NCBI GenBank assembly: GCA_038316435.1
Contig: JBBQAQ010000015.1
Coordinates: 1-64,000, forward strand
DNA length: 64,000 nt
Source: JACJXF01 sp038316435
GTDB taxonomy: Bacteria; Bacteroidota; Bacteroidia; Bacteroidales; GCA-2748055
Reading direction: 5' to 3'
Under the pieces are notes generated by a model that had not been told where the DNA came from, ran no database searches, and saw only the letters and a list, made by a program, of their open reading frames with translations. Made by a program: the position numbers and the translations under genes. Positions 1 through 8,592 of the stretch are shown here, one piece after another. How positions within the stretch are numbered: position 1 is the first letter of the stretch; each line of letters opens with the position of its first letter.

Positions 1-1
1 A

Positions 2-18
2 CACTAGTGTCTCGTTAA
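2..18. repeat. Left terminal inverted repeat of the IS4-family element
   Basis: CACTAGTGTCTCGTTAA, matching the right end in inverted orientation at 16 of 17 positions. The outermost C is assigned by symmetry with G1305; the sequence further left is outside the window. Confidence 0.8.
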
Positions 19-122
19 TATATTAGAACGTTCTTTGAAAAATTTGATAATCAGTTATTTGTAGTTCCTTTTATTGCGTGACGATTTCAATTGATTTTCT
101 TTGGATCAAAATCATTCTGAAA

Positions 123-1292
123 ATGAACCAAGGGAAATATGTCTTCGCACAGATTACCGAATTTCTTCCCCAGCGTGTTTTTGACAGGATTGTGGAGAAA
201 TTTAATGGCAACAAGCACATTCGCACTTTTACTTGTTGGAACCAAATGCTTTGCATGGTCTTCGGCCAACTTACTACCCGCGATAGTTTACGGGATTTAA
301 TTGTAACGGTCAATGCTCATAAAGCAAAATCGTATCATCTTGGACTTGGAATCAATGTTAATCGGACAACCCTTGCAAGGGCTAACATCAACAGAGACTG
401 TCGCATATATGAAGAGTTTGCCTTTTATCTTATTGACCACGCCCGTAAAGTTTGCTTTTGCAACGACTTTGAAGTTAAGGTTGATGGCAACATATATGCC
501 TTTGACTCTACAACAATTGATCTATGCTTGAACGTTTTTTGGTGGGCTGAGTTCAGAAAGGCGAAAGGTGGCATTAAGATGCATACGCTTTATGACGTTA
601 AGACCCAGATTCCCAGTTTTGTTCATATTACAGCAGCAACAGTGAATGATGTCAATGCGATGGATCACATCCCTTATGAAAGAGGCAGTTACTATATCTT
701 CGACCGTGGTTACAATGATTTTGAGCGGCTTTACAGAATCCACAGGCTTGAAGCCTATTTTGTACTTCGGGCCAGAGACAATCTCAAATTCAAACGGATG
801 TATTCCAAGAAGACAGACAAGGATGAAGGTGTAAAACAGGACCAAATAGGAACCTTCGCAATACCAACATCGTTCAATAGGTATCCCGAGAAATTACGCA
901 GGATCAAGTATTATGACAGCGAAACAGATGTGGAGTTCGTTTTCTTAACAAACAATTTTGAGCTGTCTGCAATTGAAATAGCAATCCTGTATAAAAAACG
1001 ATGGCTTGTGGAGCTTTTCTTTAAGTGGATAAAGCAACACCTCAAAGTGAAAAGTTTTTGGGGCCATACCTTTAATGCAGTAAAAACTCAACTGTATTGT
1101 GCATTAATTGCCTATTGTTTGGTGGCAATCATAGGGAAGGAGCTCAAAGTTGATAGGAAAATCTACGAAATCTTGCAGATTCTAGGCATCTCTCTACTGG
1201 ACAAAACGCCTGTAAAAGAGCTGCTTACAAATAACGATTACAAAAATGTCAAAGAACTAAATTGTAAACAACTGTCACTCAGTCTCTTTTAA
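123..1292 (+). CDS. IS4-family transposase (DDE, with N-terminal DUF4372-like region)
   Basis: This 389-residue transposase catalyses cut-and-paste movement of the element. The DDE core is visible: a first Asp in AFDSTTIDL, a second in IFDRGYNDF, and the IS4 signature Y(2)R(3)E(6)K in YKKRWLVELFFKWIK. The N-terminus (MNQGKYVFAQ) resembles the DUF4372 leader of Bacteroidetes IS4 transposases. I chose ATG 123 over the upstream in-frame GTG at 78 because similarity to the family starts at MNQGKY. The stop lies inside the right terminal repeat, as is common in compact IS elements. Nothing suggests it is broken. Confidence 0.9.
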   Translation: MNQGKYVFAQITEFLPQRVFDRIVEKFNGNKHIRTFTCWNQMLCMVFGQLTTRDSLRDLIVTVNAHKAKSYHLGLGINVNRTTLARANINRDCRIYEEFAFYLIDHARKVCFCNDFEVKVDGNIYAFDSTTIDLCLNVFWWAEFRKAKGGIKMHTLYDVKTQIPSFVHITAATVNDVNAMDHIPYERGSYYIFDRGYNDFERLYRIHRLEAYFVLRARDNLKFKRMYSKKTDKDEGVKQDQIGTFAIPTSFNRYPEKLRRIKYYDSETDVEFVFLTNNFELSAIEIAILYKKRWLVELFFKWIKQHLKVKSFWGHTFNAVKTQLYCALIAYCLVAIIGKELKVDRKIYEILQILGISLLDKTPVKELLTNNDYKNVKELNCKQLSLSLF

Positions 1293-1305
1293 CGAGACAG
1301 TAGTG
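1289..1305. repeat. Right terminal inverted repeat of the IS4-family element
   Basis: TTAACGAGACAGTAGTG, inverted copy of positions 2-18 with one mismatch. It contains the last two bases of the transposase stop codon (AA) and abuts the broken reading frame on the minus strand. Confidence 0.8.
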
Positions 1306-1388
1306 ATTGCATTTAAGTAATGAAATTCATACTTTAACTTCGTTAACTCTTTTTGGAGTTCTTCTTTGGTTTTGTCCTGATCGTACAT
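1306..1388 (-). pseudogene. 5' fragment of a minus-strand gene cut by the IS element, possibly a PAS/histidine-kinase type sensor
   Basis: Reading the minus strand from ATG 1388 gives MYDQDKTKEELQKELTKLKY followed by EFHYLNAI, open right up to the IS end. This charged, heptad-like opening resembles the coiled-coil leader of many Bacteroidetes PAS-domain sensor kinases, but 28 residues are too few to fix the family. The remainder should lie left of the window, beyond the IS. The fragment is annotated as broken because the frame runs into the terminal repeat; the assignment to a sensor kinase is inference. Confidence 0.5.
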
Positions 1389-1686
1389 AATAATATAAAT
1401 TTAAAACGGTGAATTCCTTTTGCCGGTTTCGCACTTAGCATTGGCTATGACGCTCCACTTCGCCTTTAAAATTCATCCCTATAACCCCAAAAAAGACTTA
1501 TAGGCCTGAAAATCCCTCTCAACTCTAAAATTACACATTTATCCCCACAATTCAAAATCCCAGTTTTACACCCTACCAAAATCCAACTTTTCCCCCGCAT
1601 CAAAAATTTAAATCCCCAAAATAAAACCTGATTCCTATAAAAAATATTCTTCAAAAAACTCGTTTTTTCGAACTTTTTCCCCCATC
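1389..1686. other. Intergenic stretch between the interrupted gene and the EF-G paralogue
   Basis: About 300 bases of AT-rich sequence with C- and A-runs. A minus-strand frame of 91 codons (1466-1741) crosses it, but it has no recognisable domain, no signal peptide and overlaps the promoter of the next gene, so I treat it as chance. Nothing else recognised. Confidence 0.5.
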
Positions 1687-1716
1687 TTGGTAGAATTATT
1701 AAAATTACTACATTTG
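1687..1716 (+). promoter_or_regulatory. Bacteroidetes-type promoter of the EF-G paralogue gene
   Basis: TTG at 1687-1689, a 19-nt spacer, then TACATTTG at 1709-1716, an exact match to the -33/-7 pattern of the Bacteroidetes housekeeping sigma factor. It predicts a leader of roughly 70 nt before ATG 1795. Confidence 0.65.
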
Positions 1717-1794
1717 TAATTGCCCTGAAAAAATGCCTCATTTAAAACTAAAATTAATGTAATTACTCACTATATACTCAAACTATTCCAACAA

Positions 1795-3948
1795 ATGAAA
1801 ACGTACCTTACTAACCAGATTAAAAACTTAGTTCTCCTTGGAAATGCCGGCTCAGGAAAGACTACCCTGGCCGAAAGCATGCTATTTGAAGGAGGCGTTA
1901 TCGATCGCCGGGGTGACATAACAGCAAAGAACACCGTATCAGACTACAATCTTATCGAACACGAAAATGGTTCCTCAATTTTCTCAACGGTGTTGTATAC
2001 TGAGTTGAACGATAAGAAATTAAATTTTATTGATGTTCCAGGTTCCGACGATTTCGTTGGCGGCACCATTGCAGGTCTGCATATTGCCGATACTGCCCTC
2101 CTACTCATCAACGCTCAGAACGGAATTGAAGTGGGTACAGAAATTCACAACCGCTGGATAGAAAATTTCGAGAAACCTATGGTTGTGGTTGTTAATCACT
2201 TGGATCACGACAAAGCCAATTACGACAAAGCCCTCGAGATGCTCAATGAACGTTTCAAGGGAAAAATTGCAGTGGTTCAGTATCCTGTTAATGAAGGTGC
2301 AGGATTCGACTCCATCGTAGACCTGATTAAAATGAAATTTTACAAATATCCTGCCGATGGAGGCAAACCTCAGATCCTTGATATTCCTGCTTCAGAAACC
2401 GAAAAAGCTACCGAGCTCAAAGCTCTGCTTATCGAAAAAGCAGCCGAAAACGATGAAGGTCTGATGGAGTTATTCTTTGAAAAAGAAACTCTTACAGAAG
2501 ACGAAATGCGTAAAGGAATTCACGCAGGTCTCGTCAGCCGCGGAATGTACCCGGTTTTCTGTGTTTCAGGAAAGAAAAATATTGGTGTTGGCCGTCTCAT
2601 GGAGTTCCTCGTAAACGTAGCTCCAACTCCCGAGCAGGTTCGCTCTCCAAAAGATAAAGCCGGAAATGAAGTTAAATGTGATGCCAAAGCTCCGGCTTCC
2701 ATTTTCATCTTCAAAACCACCATTGAATCTCATATCGGTGAAGTAAACTACTTCAAAGTTATGTCGGGGGAAATCACCGAAGGAATGGACGTGATTAACT
2801 CTCGCACATCCAATAAGGAAAGACTCTCGCAGATTTTCGCATCAGCCGGGAAAAACAGAATTAAACTGGCAAAAATGGTTGCCGGCGATATCGGCTCTAG
2901 CGTTAAGCTAAAAGCAACCAAGAACAATGATACGCTTTCATCAAACGGTGAAATAGCGTTTCCTCCAGTTCCTTATCCCGCACCAAAATATCGCACTGCA
3001 ATCAAAGCGGTTAGCGAAAGTGATGATGAAAAACTGGGCGAAGCTCTGAACCGTCTGCATGAGGAAGATCCTACAATGATTATCGAGTATTCAAAAGAAC
3101 TCAAGCAGATTATCCTTCACGGTCAAGGCGAATATCACCTGAATATCGTGAAATGGCACCTTGATCATATCTTCAAAATTGACACGGAGTACCTTACTCC
3201 AAAAATTCCTTATAGGGAAACCATAACCAAATCTGCACAGGCCGACTATCGTCACAAGAAACAATCAGGTGGTTCCGGACAGTTTGGCGAAGTTCATATG
3301 CTTATTGAGCCTTTTGTAGAGGGAGCAAAAGAACCCGAAACATTCAAAGCCAATGGTAAGGAAATGAAACTTTCTCTTCGCGGAAAAGAAGAACATGAAC
3401 TGCCCTGGGGTGGAAAACTGGTATATTTTAACTGTATCGTGGGAGGTTCCATTGATGCTCGTTTCATGCCCGCTATTCTCAAAGGCATCATGGAGAAACT
3501 TGAAACAGGCCCGCTTACAGGTTCTTACGCCCGCGATATCCGCGTCTTCGTTTACGATGGCAAGATGCATCCGGTCGACTCAAACGAAATTTCCTTCCGT
3601 TTGGCTGGCAGAAACGCATTTAGTCAGGCCTTCAAAGCTGCAGGCCCAAAAATCCTTGAGCCAATCTACCTTGTAGAAGTTCTTGTTCCGGGCGACCGCA
3701 TGGGCGACGTGATGAGCGACCTTCAGGGAAGAAGAGCAATTGTGCAAGGGATGAGCAGCGAAAGAGGCTTCGAGAAAATTACTGCCAAAGTTCCTCTTGC
3801 AGAAATGAATAAATATTCAACCGCCCTGAGTTCCATCACAAGCGGCCGGGCTATCTATTCAATGAAATATCTCGAATACGCACAGGTTCCGGGAGATGTT
3901 CAGGAAACCCTGCTGAAGGCTTATGATGAGGGATCTGATGACGAATAG
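1795..3948 (+). CDS. fusA2: Elongation factor G paralogue (EF-G2 type) with degenerate GTPase centre
   Basis: A 717-residue protein with the full EF-G domain order (G domain, domain II, III, IV, V). The P-loop is intact (GNAGSGKTT, residues 16-24). The G3 motif reads DVPGSDDF (80-87), so the His that activates the hydrolytic water in EF-G (DTPGHVDF) is Ser84 here. G4 is NHLD (134-137) instead of NKxD, and the switch I RGITI segment is not recognisable. Bacteroides thetaiotaomicron EF-G2 is known to promote translocation without GTP hydrolysis and to support growth under carbon limitation; this protein fits that group. It stands alone behind its own promoter. The canonical fusA is presumably elsewhere. 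Confidence 0.85.
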   Translation: MKTYLTNQIKNLVLLGNAGSGKTTLAESMLFEGGVIDRRGDITAKNTVSDYNLIEHENGSSIFSTVLYTELNDKKLNFIDVPGSDDFVGGTIAGLHIADTALLLINAQNGIEVGTEIHNRWIENFEKPMVVVVNHLDHDKANYDKALEMLNERFKGKIAVVQYPVNEGAGFDSIVDLIKMKFYKYPADGGKPQILDIPASETEKATELKALLIEKAAENDEGLMELFFEKETLTEDEMRKGIHAGLVSRGMYPVFCVSGKKNIGVGRLMEFLVNVAPTPEQVRSPKDKAGNEVKCDAKAPASIFIFKTTIESHIGEVNYFKVMSGEITEGMDVINSRTSNKERLSQIFASAGKNRIKLAKMVAGDIGSSVKLKATKNNDTLSSNGEIAFPPVPYPAPKYRTAIKAVSESDDEKLGEALNRLHEEDPTMIIEYSKELKQIILHGQGEYHLNIVKWHLDHIFKIDTEYLTPKIPYRETITKSAQADYRHKKQSGGSGQFGEVHMLIEPFVEGAKEPETFKANGKEMKLSLRGKEEHELPWGGKLVYFNCIVGGSIDARFMPAILKGIMEKLETGPLTGSYARDIRVFVYDGKMHPVDSNEISFRLAGRNAFSQAFKAAGPKILEPIYLVEVLVPGDRMGDVMSDLQGRRAIVQGMSSERGFEKITAKVPLAEMNKYSTALSSITSGRAIYSMKYLEYAQVPGDVQETLLKAYDEGSDDE

Positions 3949-3959
3949 TTATTAGACTT

Positions 3960-4060
3960 TAGACCATAGGCCATGGACGATAGAAATTGCCTGTTGAGCA
4001 TGATAAATGCGAAGTACCAACAATGGCCTAACCTCTATCGTCTATGGCCTTTTTGGTCTA
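3960..4060. terminator. Long imperfect stem-loop between convergent genes, probable bidirectional terminator
   Basis: The left arm 3960-3983 pairs with 4035-4060: AGGCCATGGACGATAG against CTATCGTCTATGGCCT (one G:T position), extended by TAGACCA/TGGTCTA. The loop is about 51 nt. The right arm contains the stop codon of the minus-strand gene. It lies between two converging genes, where a two-way transcription stop is expected. Confidence 0.55.
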
Positions 4061-5440
4061 TTGTCCTTCCCCTCTAAACAAATACACCACTCCCCTGTAT
4101 TGCCCTTTATGATAATACTCCTTATCCCAGCCAGTAGCCTCAATAACATAGAAATACACACCAGCTGAGGCTTTACGGTCAGAGTCCATTACATTTCCGT
4201 TCCAACCTTCCCATGTGTACATATCGCTTACTTCTGCTCTATAAACCATTTTTCCAGCTCTGTCGAAAATACGGATACTGAACTCTTTAATAGACTGGAA
4301 TTTGACTTTAAAAACTGGGTTGGTTGCGTCACCATCGGGGGAGAAAACATTGGGAACTTCAAGGAGACTCGGGAGAACGGTGATGGGATCAGCAAGTTTA
4401 AAAGTATCAATACAACCAGCTTCGGATGTGGCAACAAGACCAATAAAATAATCCCCTGGAATCCTGTACAGGTATTCCGGCTGCAAATCAAGATTATCGG
4501 TTAATTCGCTTGCAAAAAACCCTGATTTAGCACTATCAGCCGAGTAAATCCATTCAAAACCAGAACCGTTAACTGATTCATTTTTAAACTTTATTCTCAG
4601 GGGAGCATCTCCCTCTGCAGGTGCTGTTGCATCCACGAATTCTCTCTTATCTTCTTTTGGATCAAAAAGCTGAAAGCTAAAAAGTGGCTTTACTTCAATC
4701 GACTTATAAAACACGGAATCAACATCTTTCATTCCAAAATTGTCGGTAGCCGTAAGGATAAACCATGTGTCCAGATATGGCGGATTATCAATAGTTTGTG
4801 GATCCAGATAGTCGGTGGTGTGATAAATCGTAAGCTCAGGATTATCCTCCGTCCATTCGAACATATAATTATTTACAAGCATCACCTGATTCTTACTGAG
4901 TGGATCGAAATAATAAAAAGTGTCGACGGTTATAACCCCTACCAAATTAATTATCCCACAAAAAAATGCGCTGGGTAATAAATTCTCATCAGCATCTTTC
5001 GTAACAGCAACTTTCAATCTATCGATATATACCCATGCAGTAAATGTTGTATCGGTATCGGTGCCATTAAAAATATGAACCCTGTAACCTCCCTTTGAAA
5101 GATTATTTACCTGGGATGGAGATACGCCATTATAGTTTAAGAGGGATATGTCAAAATCACCACTTATTTCATTATACATAAACCACTCAAAAGTATAAAT
5201 GCCCGCAACCGGCAATGAGGCCGAAAGGATTCCTGTTACCGAAGTTCCCGGCGGGGAATAAAAAATATACACTGAGTCATTTTCAGCAGACACAGGATAT
5301 GCGGTGGATGAAATCTTATTAGCTGTTGGTGAAGTAATTTGAGCCTGCACTTCTGCGGCCGAAGCCACGATAAGAAGCATAAGACAAATCCTGAACCTTG
5401 TATTTTGTAGTGCTTTGTTCAACAAACGAGTTTGAAACAT
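4058..5440 (-). CDS. Secreted protein with PKD-like region and CHU_C-type C-terminal (type IX secretion, type B) domain
   Basis: 460 residues with a Sec signal peptide (hydrophobic LMLLIVASAAEV, likely cut between QA and QITS). A PKD-like segment lies around residues 270-350. The last 90 or so residues begin LEVPNVFSPDGDATN and end GQYRGVVYLFRGEG, the hallmark of the gliding-motility-associated CHU_C domain that directs proteins through the type IX system and to the cell surface. The middle of the protein has no recognised domain, so its surface function is unknown. It has its own promoter. The stop codon lies inside the terminator stem shared with the converging EF-G gene. Confidence 0.8.
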   Translation of the reverse strand: MFQTRLLNKALQNTRFRICLMLLIVASAAEVQAQITSPTANKISSTAYPVSAENDSVYIFYSPPGTSVTGILSASLPVAGIYTFEWFMYNEISGDFDISLLNYNGVSPSQVNNLSKGGYRVHIFNGTDTDTTFTAWVYIDRLKVAVTKDADENLLPSAFFCGIINLVGVITVDTFYYFDPLSKNQVMLVNNYMFEWTEDNPELTIYHTTDYLDPQTIDNPPYLDTWFILTATDNFGMKDVDSVFYKSIEVKPLFSFQLFDPKEDKREFVDATAPAEGDAPLRIKFKNESVNGSGFEWIYSADSAKSGFFASELTDNLDLQPEYLYRIPGDYFIGLVATSEAGCIDTFKLADPITVLPSLLEVPNVFSPDGDATNPVFKVKFQSIKEFSIRIFDRAGKMVYRAEVSDMYTWEGWNGNVMDSDRKASAGVYFYVIEATGWDKEYYHKGQYRGVVYLFRGEGQ

Positions 5441-5472
5441 GATAACTCCGGAAAGAGTTGTTTTATTTTAGG

Positions 5473-5502
5473 CAAATATCAGAATTTTCCTCTGAACTAC
5501 AA
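5473..5502 (-). promoter_or_regulatory. Promoter of the CHU_C-tailed secreted protein
   Basis: On the minus strand TTG (5502-5500), a 19-nt spacer and GATATTTG (5480-5473), one base off TAnnTTTG. The start codon follows about 30 nt downstream. Confidence 0.5.
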
Positions 5503-5605
5503 TTTTTTATGTGGAATAGAAAAAACTTGGGTTTTGTAGCTGATTTTTTAAGTCTCAGGTGATAAAGTAATGGAATCAGGAAAGAACAGTTAAAACAAGT
5601 GAAAT

Positions 5606-6160
5606 ATGAGCGAATCCAGTATAAATTTCGCAATGCCTGATGAGGTAGTGATGAGTAAAATCTTAATGGTGCGAAATATAAAAGTAATGATTGACAGGGA
5701 TTTGGCTGAACTCTACGGTGTGGAAACCAGACGATTAAAAGAGGCTGTACGTAGAAATATTGGTCGCTTTCCAGCAGATTTTATGTTTGAAATGACTAAA
5801 GACGAATTTCAGAATTGGAGGTCGCAATTTGCGACCTCCAATTCTGAAAAAATGGGGTTAAGGTATACTTCGTTTTGTTTTACTGAACAAGGCGTATCAA
5901 TGCTTTCAAGTGTTTTAAATAGTGAAAGAGCAATTCAGGTAAATATCCAAATAATCAGAATATTCACAAAAATGAGGGCATTATTGGCAACTCAAAAAGA
6001 AATATTGCAAAAGTTGGAGCAACTTGAGAATAACGATTTAGCTCAAAATGAAAAAATCATGCTCATTTTCGATTACATAAGGCAACTTGAAAAATCCAAA
6101 AAACAACTTGATGAACAAAAAAACAGACAGAGACTTGGTTATAGAACCTCCAAAGTGTAA
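5606..6160 (+). CDS. ORF6N-domain DNA-binding protein
   Basis: 184 residues. The N-terminal half carries an ORF6N domain, a DNA-binding module shared with phage and mobile-element proteins (KILMVRNIKVMIDRDLAELY, then RRNIGRFPADFMFEM and FCFTEQGVSMLSSVL). The C-terminal 60 residues are charged and probably coiled-coil. Such genes are scattered singly through Bacteroidetes genomes and are often linked to mobile DNA, but their role is not established. A 43-nt perfect palindrome lies inside the coding sequence. No neighbour is co-transcribed: the helicase starts 100 nt downstream and the upstream gene diverges. Confidence 0.8.
   Translation: MSESSINFAMPDEVVMSKILMVRNIKVMIDRDLAELYGVETRRLKEAVRRNIGRFPADFMFEMTKDEFQNWRSQFATSNSEKMGLRYTSFCFTEQGVSMLSSVLNSERAIQVNIQIIRIFTKMRALLATQKEILQKLEQLENNDLAQNEKIMLIFDYIRQLEKSKKQLDEQKNRQRLGYRTSKV
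5807..5849. repeat. 43-nt perfect palindrome inside the ORF6N gene
   Basis: Arms of 21 nt (5807-5827 and 5829-5849) are perfectly complementary around a single central base; the core is GGTCGCAATTTGCGACC. It encodes the residues around RSQFATSNSE of the ORF6N domain. In RNA or single-stranded DNA it would form a very stable hairpin. Confidence 0.9.
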
Positions 6161-6259
6161 GGATCATTTGGGAATCGGTGATTATGCTCCCCTCTGGTAA
6201 AATGTTGAAATGTTTTTCCTCTTTTACCCCATTTAAAGAATTTCTAATAGTATTTTGGC

Positions 6260-8557
6260 ATGCTCAAATTGGATATAGTGAAAGATCTACTGAAGGAATT
6301 AAATAACGAGCAAAAAGAAGCCGTTCTGAATTACAAAGGTCCTGCCCTGGTTATCGCGGGAGCTGGATCAGGGAAGACGCGCGTACTGACCTACCGCATT
6401 GCACACATGTTAACAGAGGGCGTACATCCGGCAACCGTATTAGCACTGACTTTCACCAACAAGGCTGCCGCAGAGATGAAAGAAAGAATTGCCATTCTGG
6501 TTGGCGCTGAATCGGCAAGAAAATTATGGATGGGGACTTTTCACTCCATTTTCGCCCGGATTCTTCGAATTGAAGCCTCCGCTTTATCTTTCCCTACTGA
6601 TTATACCATTTACGACACATCCGATTCCAAAAACCTTCTGAAAACTATCATAAAGGAAATGAATTTGGATGAAAAAATCTATAAACCTTCTGAAGTTCTT
6701 GGCAGAATAAGCAATGCCAAAAATAATCTTGTCACTCCGGAAGCCTATGCCGCTAGTTCCGAGATTGCCACCCGTGACAGCAATAACCGCCGCCCAATGA
6801 TGGCGGTTATCTATACACGCTATGTTGCCCGTTGCAAAAAAGCCGGCGCCATGGATTTCGACGATCTTTTGCTTAACACGAATATTTTATTCAGAGATCA
6901 TCCGGCAATACTACAAAAATACATGTCGGCTTTTAAATACATTCTCGTTGATGAGTATCAAGACACAAATTACAGTCAGTATCTGATTATCAAAAAGTTA
7001 TCCCAGAATCACAATAATGTCTGTGTGGTTGGCGATGACGCCCAAAGTATCTATTCTTTCAGGGGAGCAAAGATCGAGAATATCCTTAATTTTAAAAGAG
7101 ACTACCCGGAAGTAAGGCTGCATAAACTCGAGCGCAATTATCGTTCTACAAAAAATATCGTTAATGCTGCGAACAGCATCATTGCGAATAACAAAGACCA
7201 GATTCATAAAAAAGTCTACTCAGAAAAACCTGAAGGTGAGAAAATACGACTTATTGAAGCCAAAGCAGATAACGAAGAGGGATTTTTAATTGCCAACCTT
7301 ATTAAAGACCTTCTGTTTGCTCGTCAATATCAGTATCGCGATGTTGCTATTCTCTACAGAACCAACGCCCAATCAAGGATTTTTGAAGAATCCCTCCGGA
7401 AACTGAACATTCCATATAAAATTTACGGAGGAGTATCTTTTTTCCAGAGAAAAGAGATAAAAGACATCCTCGCCTACTTCAAACTGGTTATAAATCCTTC
7501 GGATGAAGAAGCTTTAAAAAGAGTTATAAACTATCCGTTACGAGGGCTTGGAAAAACAACAATCCTGAAAATTGAGGAACTTGCTCTTCAGACTGATGCC
7601 ACAATGTGGAGTATTATCGAGAACCAGACCTTGATGGATCTGAATTTTAACAAGGGAGTCATTTCAAAGATTCATGGATTTACTGCTCTGATCAAAGAGT
7701 TTAAATCCAAACTCGAACTGATGGAAGCCTTTGATATGGCATATTCCATGGTCACTACTCTTGGTATTTTCAAAGAACTCCGCGACGATAAAACCCCAGA
7801 AGGAATAAGCCGCTTCGAGAATGTGGAAGCCCTGCTGAACGGTATTCGTGAGTTTACCGAAACCAGTCCGGAAGGCCACAGCTCGGGACTTACAGATTAT
7901 CTGCAGGATGTTACACTTCTCACCGACGCTGACACTGAAAAAGCTGAAGACAACAACAAAGTTACCCTGATGACCATACATTCTGCAAAGGGACTTGAAT
8001 TCAAACATGTCTGCATCGTTGGAATGGAAGAAGAACTCTTTCCATCGCACATGAGTCTGAATGATCCAAAGAACCTCGAAGAGGAACGAAGATTATTCTA
8101 TGTTGCCCTCACCCGTGCCGGAGAAAGTCTCAGCCTTAGTTATGCCAACTCCCGCTATAAATGGGGTTTGCTGGGAATCTGTAACCCAAGCCGTTTTATC
8201 TCCGAGATTTCTGAAGAATTTCTCGAACGACCTGTTGCTGTTTCTCGGGGAAATGTTTCCCCTGCCGATCGATATAATTCCAATACCACATATCCCCCGA
8301 AACCTGCAAATTACGGGTTTTTGAATGAAAGGAAAATGGTGCGACTTGATAGTCCGACAGACAGGCCTGCACCCACTGTATCTTCCACTGAGGCCGCCGA
8401 TCCATCTCAAATACATATCGGCTTCATAGTAGAACATGCACGGTTTGGAATCGGAGAAGTTGTTTTACTTGAAGGGGATAAAGCTACCGTTGATTTCAGT
8501 AATCATGGCAAAAAGCAACTGCTTCTGAAATTTGCAAAATTAAAAATTGTGATCTAA
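6260..8557 (+). CDS. uvrD: UvrD/PcrA-type superfamily 1 DNA helicase
   Basis: 765-residue ATP-dependent 3'-5' DNA helicase of repair and replication-fork maintenance. Motifs appear in order: Walker A AGAGSGKTRVLTYR near residue 33, TFTNKAAAEM (Ia), LVDEYQDTN (II), GDDAQSIYSFRGA (III), the long 2B domain, then VTLMTIHSAKGLEF (V) and RRLFYVALTRA (VI). The C-terminus ends in a small Tudor-like segment typical of PcrA/UvrD (HARFGIGEVVLLEGDKATVD). Length is usual for the Bacteroidetes orthologue. The start follows a short AT-rich leader. PcrA and UvrD naming is interchangeable here. Confidence 0.93.
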   Translation: MLKLDIVKDLLKELNNEQKEAVLNYKGPALVIAGAGSGKTRVLTYRIAHMLTEGVHPATVLALTFTNKAAAEMKERIAILVGAESARKLWMGTFHSIFARILRIEASALSFPTDYTIYDTSDSKNLLKTIIKEMNLDEKIYKPSEVLGRISNAKNNLVTPEAYAASSEIATRDSNNRRPMMAVIYTRYVARCKKAGAMDFDDLLLNTNILFRDHPAILQKYMSAFKYILVDEYQDTNYSQYLIIKKLSQNHNNVCVVGDDAQSIYSFRGAKIENILNFKRDYPEVRLHKLERNYRSTKNIVNAANSIIANNKDQIHKKVYSEKPEGEKIRLIEAKADNEEGFLIANLIKDLLFARQYQYRDVAILYRTNAQSRIFEESLRKLNIPYKIYGGVSFFQRKEIKDILAYFKLVINPSDEEALKRVINYPLRGLGKTTILKIEELALQTDATMWSIIENQTLMDLNFNKGVISKIHGFTALIKEFKSKLELMEAFDMAYSMVTTLGIFKELRDDKTPEGISRFENVEALLNGIREFTETSPEGHSSGLTDYLQDVTLLTDADTEKAEDNNKVTLMTIHSAKGLEFKHVCIVGMEEELFPSHMSLNDPKNLEEERRLFYVALTRAGESLSLSYANSRYKWGLLGICNPSRFISEISEEFLERPVAVSRGNVSPADRYNSNTTYPPKPANYGFLNERKMVRLDSPTDRPAPTVSSTEAADPSQIHIGFIVEHARFGIGEVVLLEGDKATVDFSNHGKKQLLLKFAKLKIVI

Positions 8558-8577
8558 ACTAAATTCCCTTAGCTTTG
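8547..8577 (+). promoter_or_regulatory. Promoter of the DUF4290 gene and murA
   Basis: TTG at 8547-8549, 20-nt spacer, TAGCTTTG at 8570-8577. It overlaps an upstream in-frame TTG (8575), which argues that the real start of the next gene is ATG 8593, just after the transcription start. Confidence 0.65.
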
Positions 8578-8592
8578 CATAAAATTTATAAA

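Larger units (their letters stand above)
2..1305 (+). mobile_element. IS4-family insertion sequence, apparently complete
   Basis: A single transposase gene is bounded by terminal inverted repeats. The left end reads CACTAGTGTCTCGTTAA (2-18) and the reverse complement of the right end (1289-1305) differs at one position (CACTACTGTCTCGTTAA). The transposase stop codon lies inside the right repeat. The element starts at the window edge, so the target-site duplication and the other half of the interrupted gene cannot be seen. The interrupted minus-strand reading frame begins immediately beyond the right end. Confidence 0.85.

Noticed and set aside
1466..1741. A 91-codon minus-strand frame upstream of the EF-G paralogue
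   Set aside because: No recognisable domain, unusual composition from C-rich intergenic DNA, and it covers a well-formed promoter of the opposite gene.
8575..8577. Upstream TTG start for the DUF4290 protein
   Set aside because: It lies in the TAGCTTTG -7 element; the family begins MDYDYN at ATG 8593.
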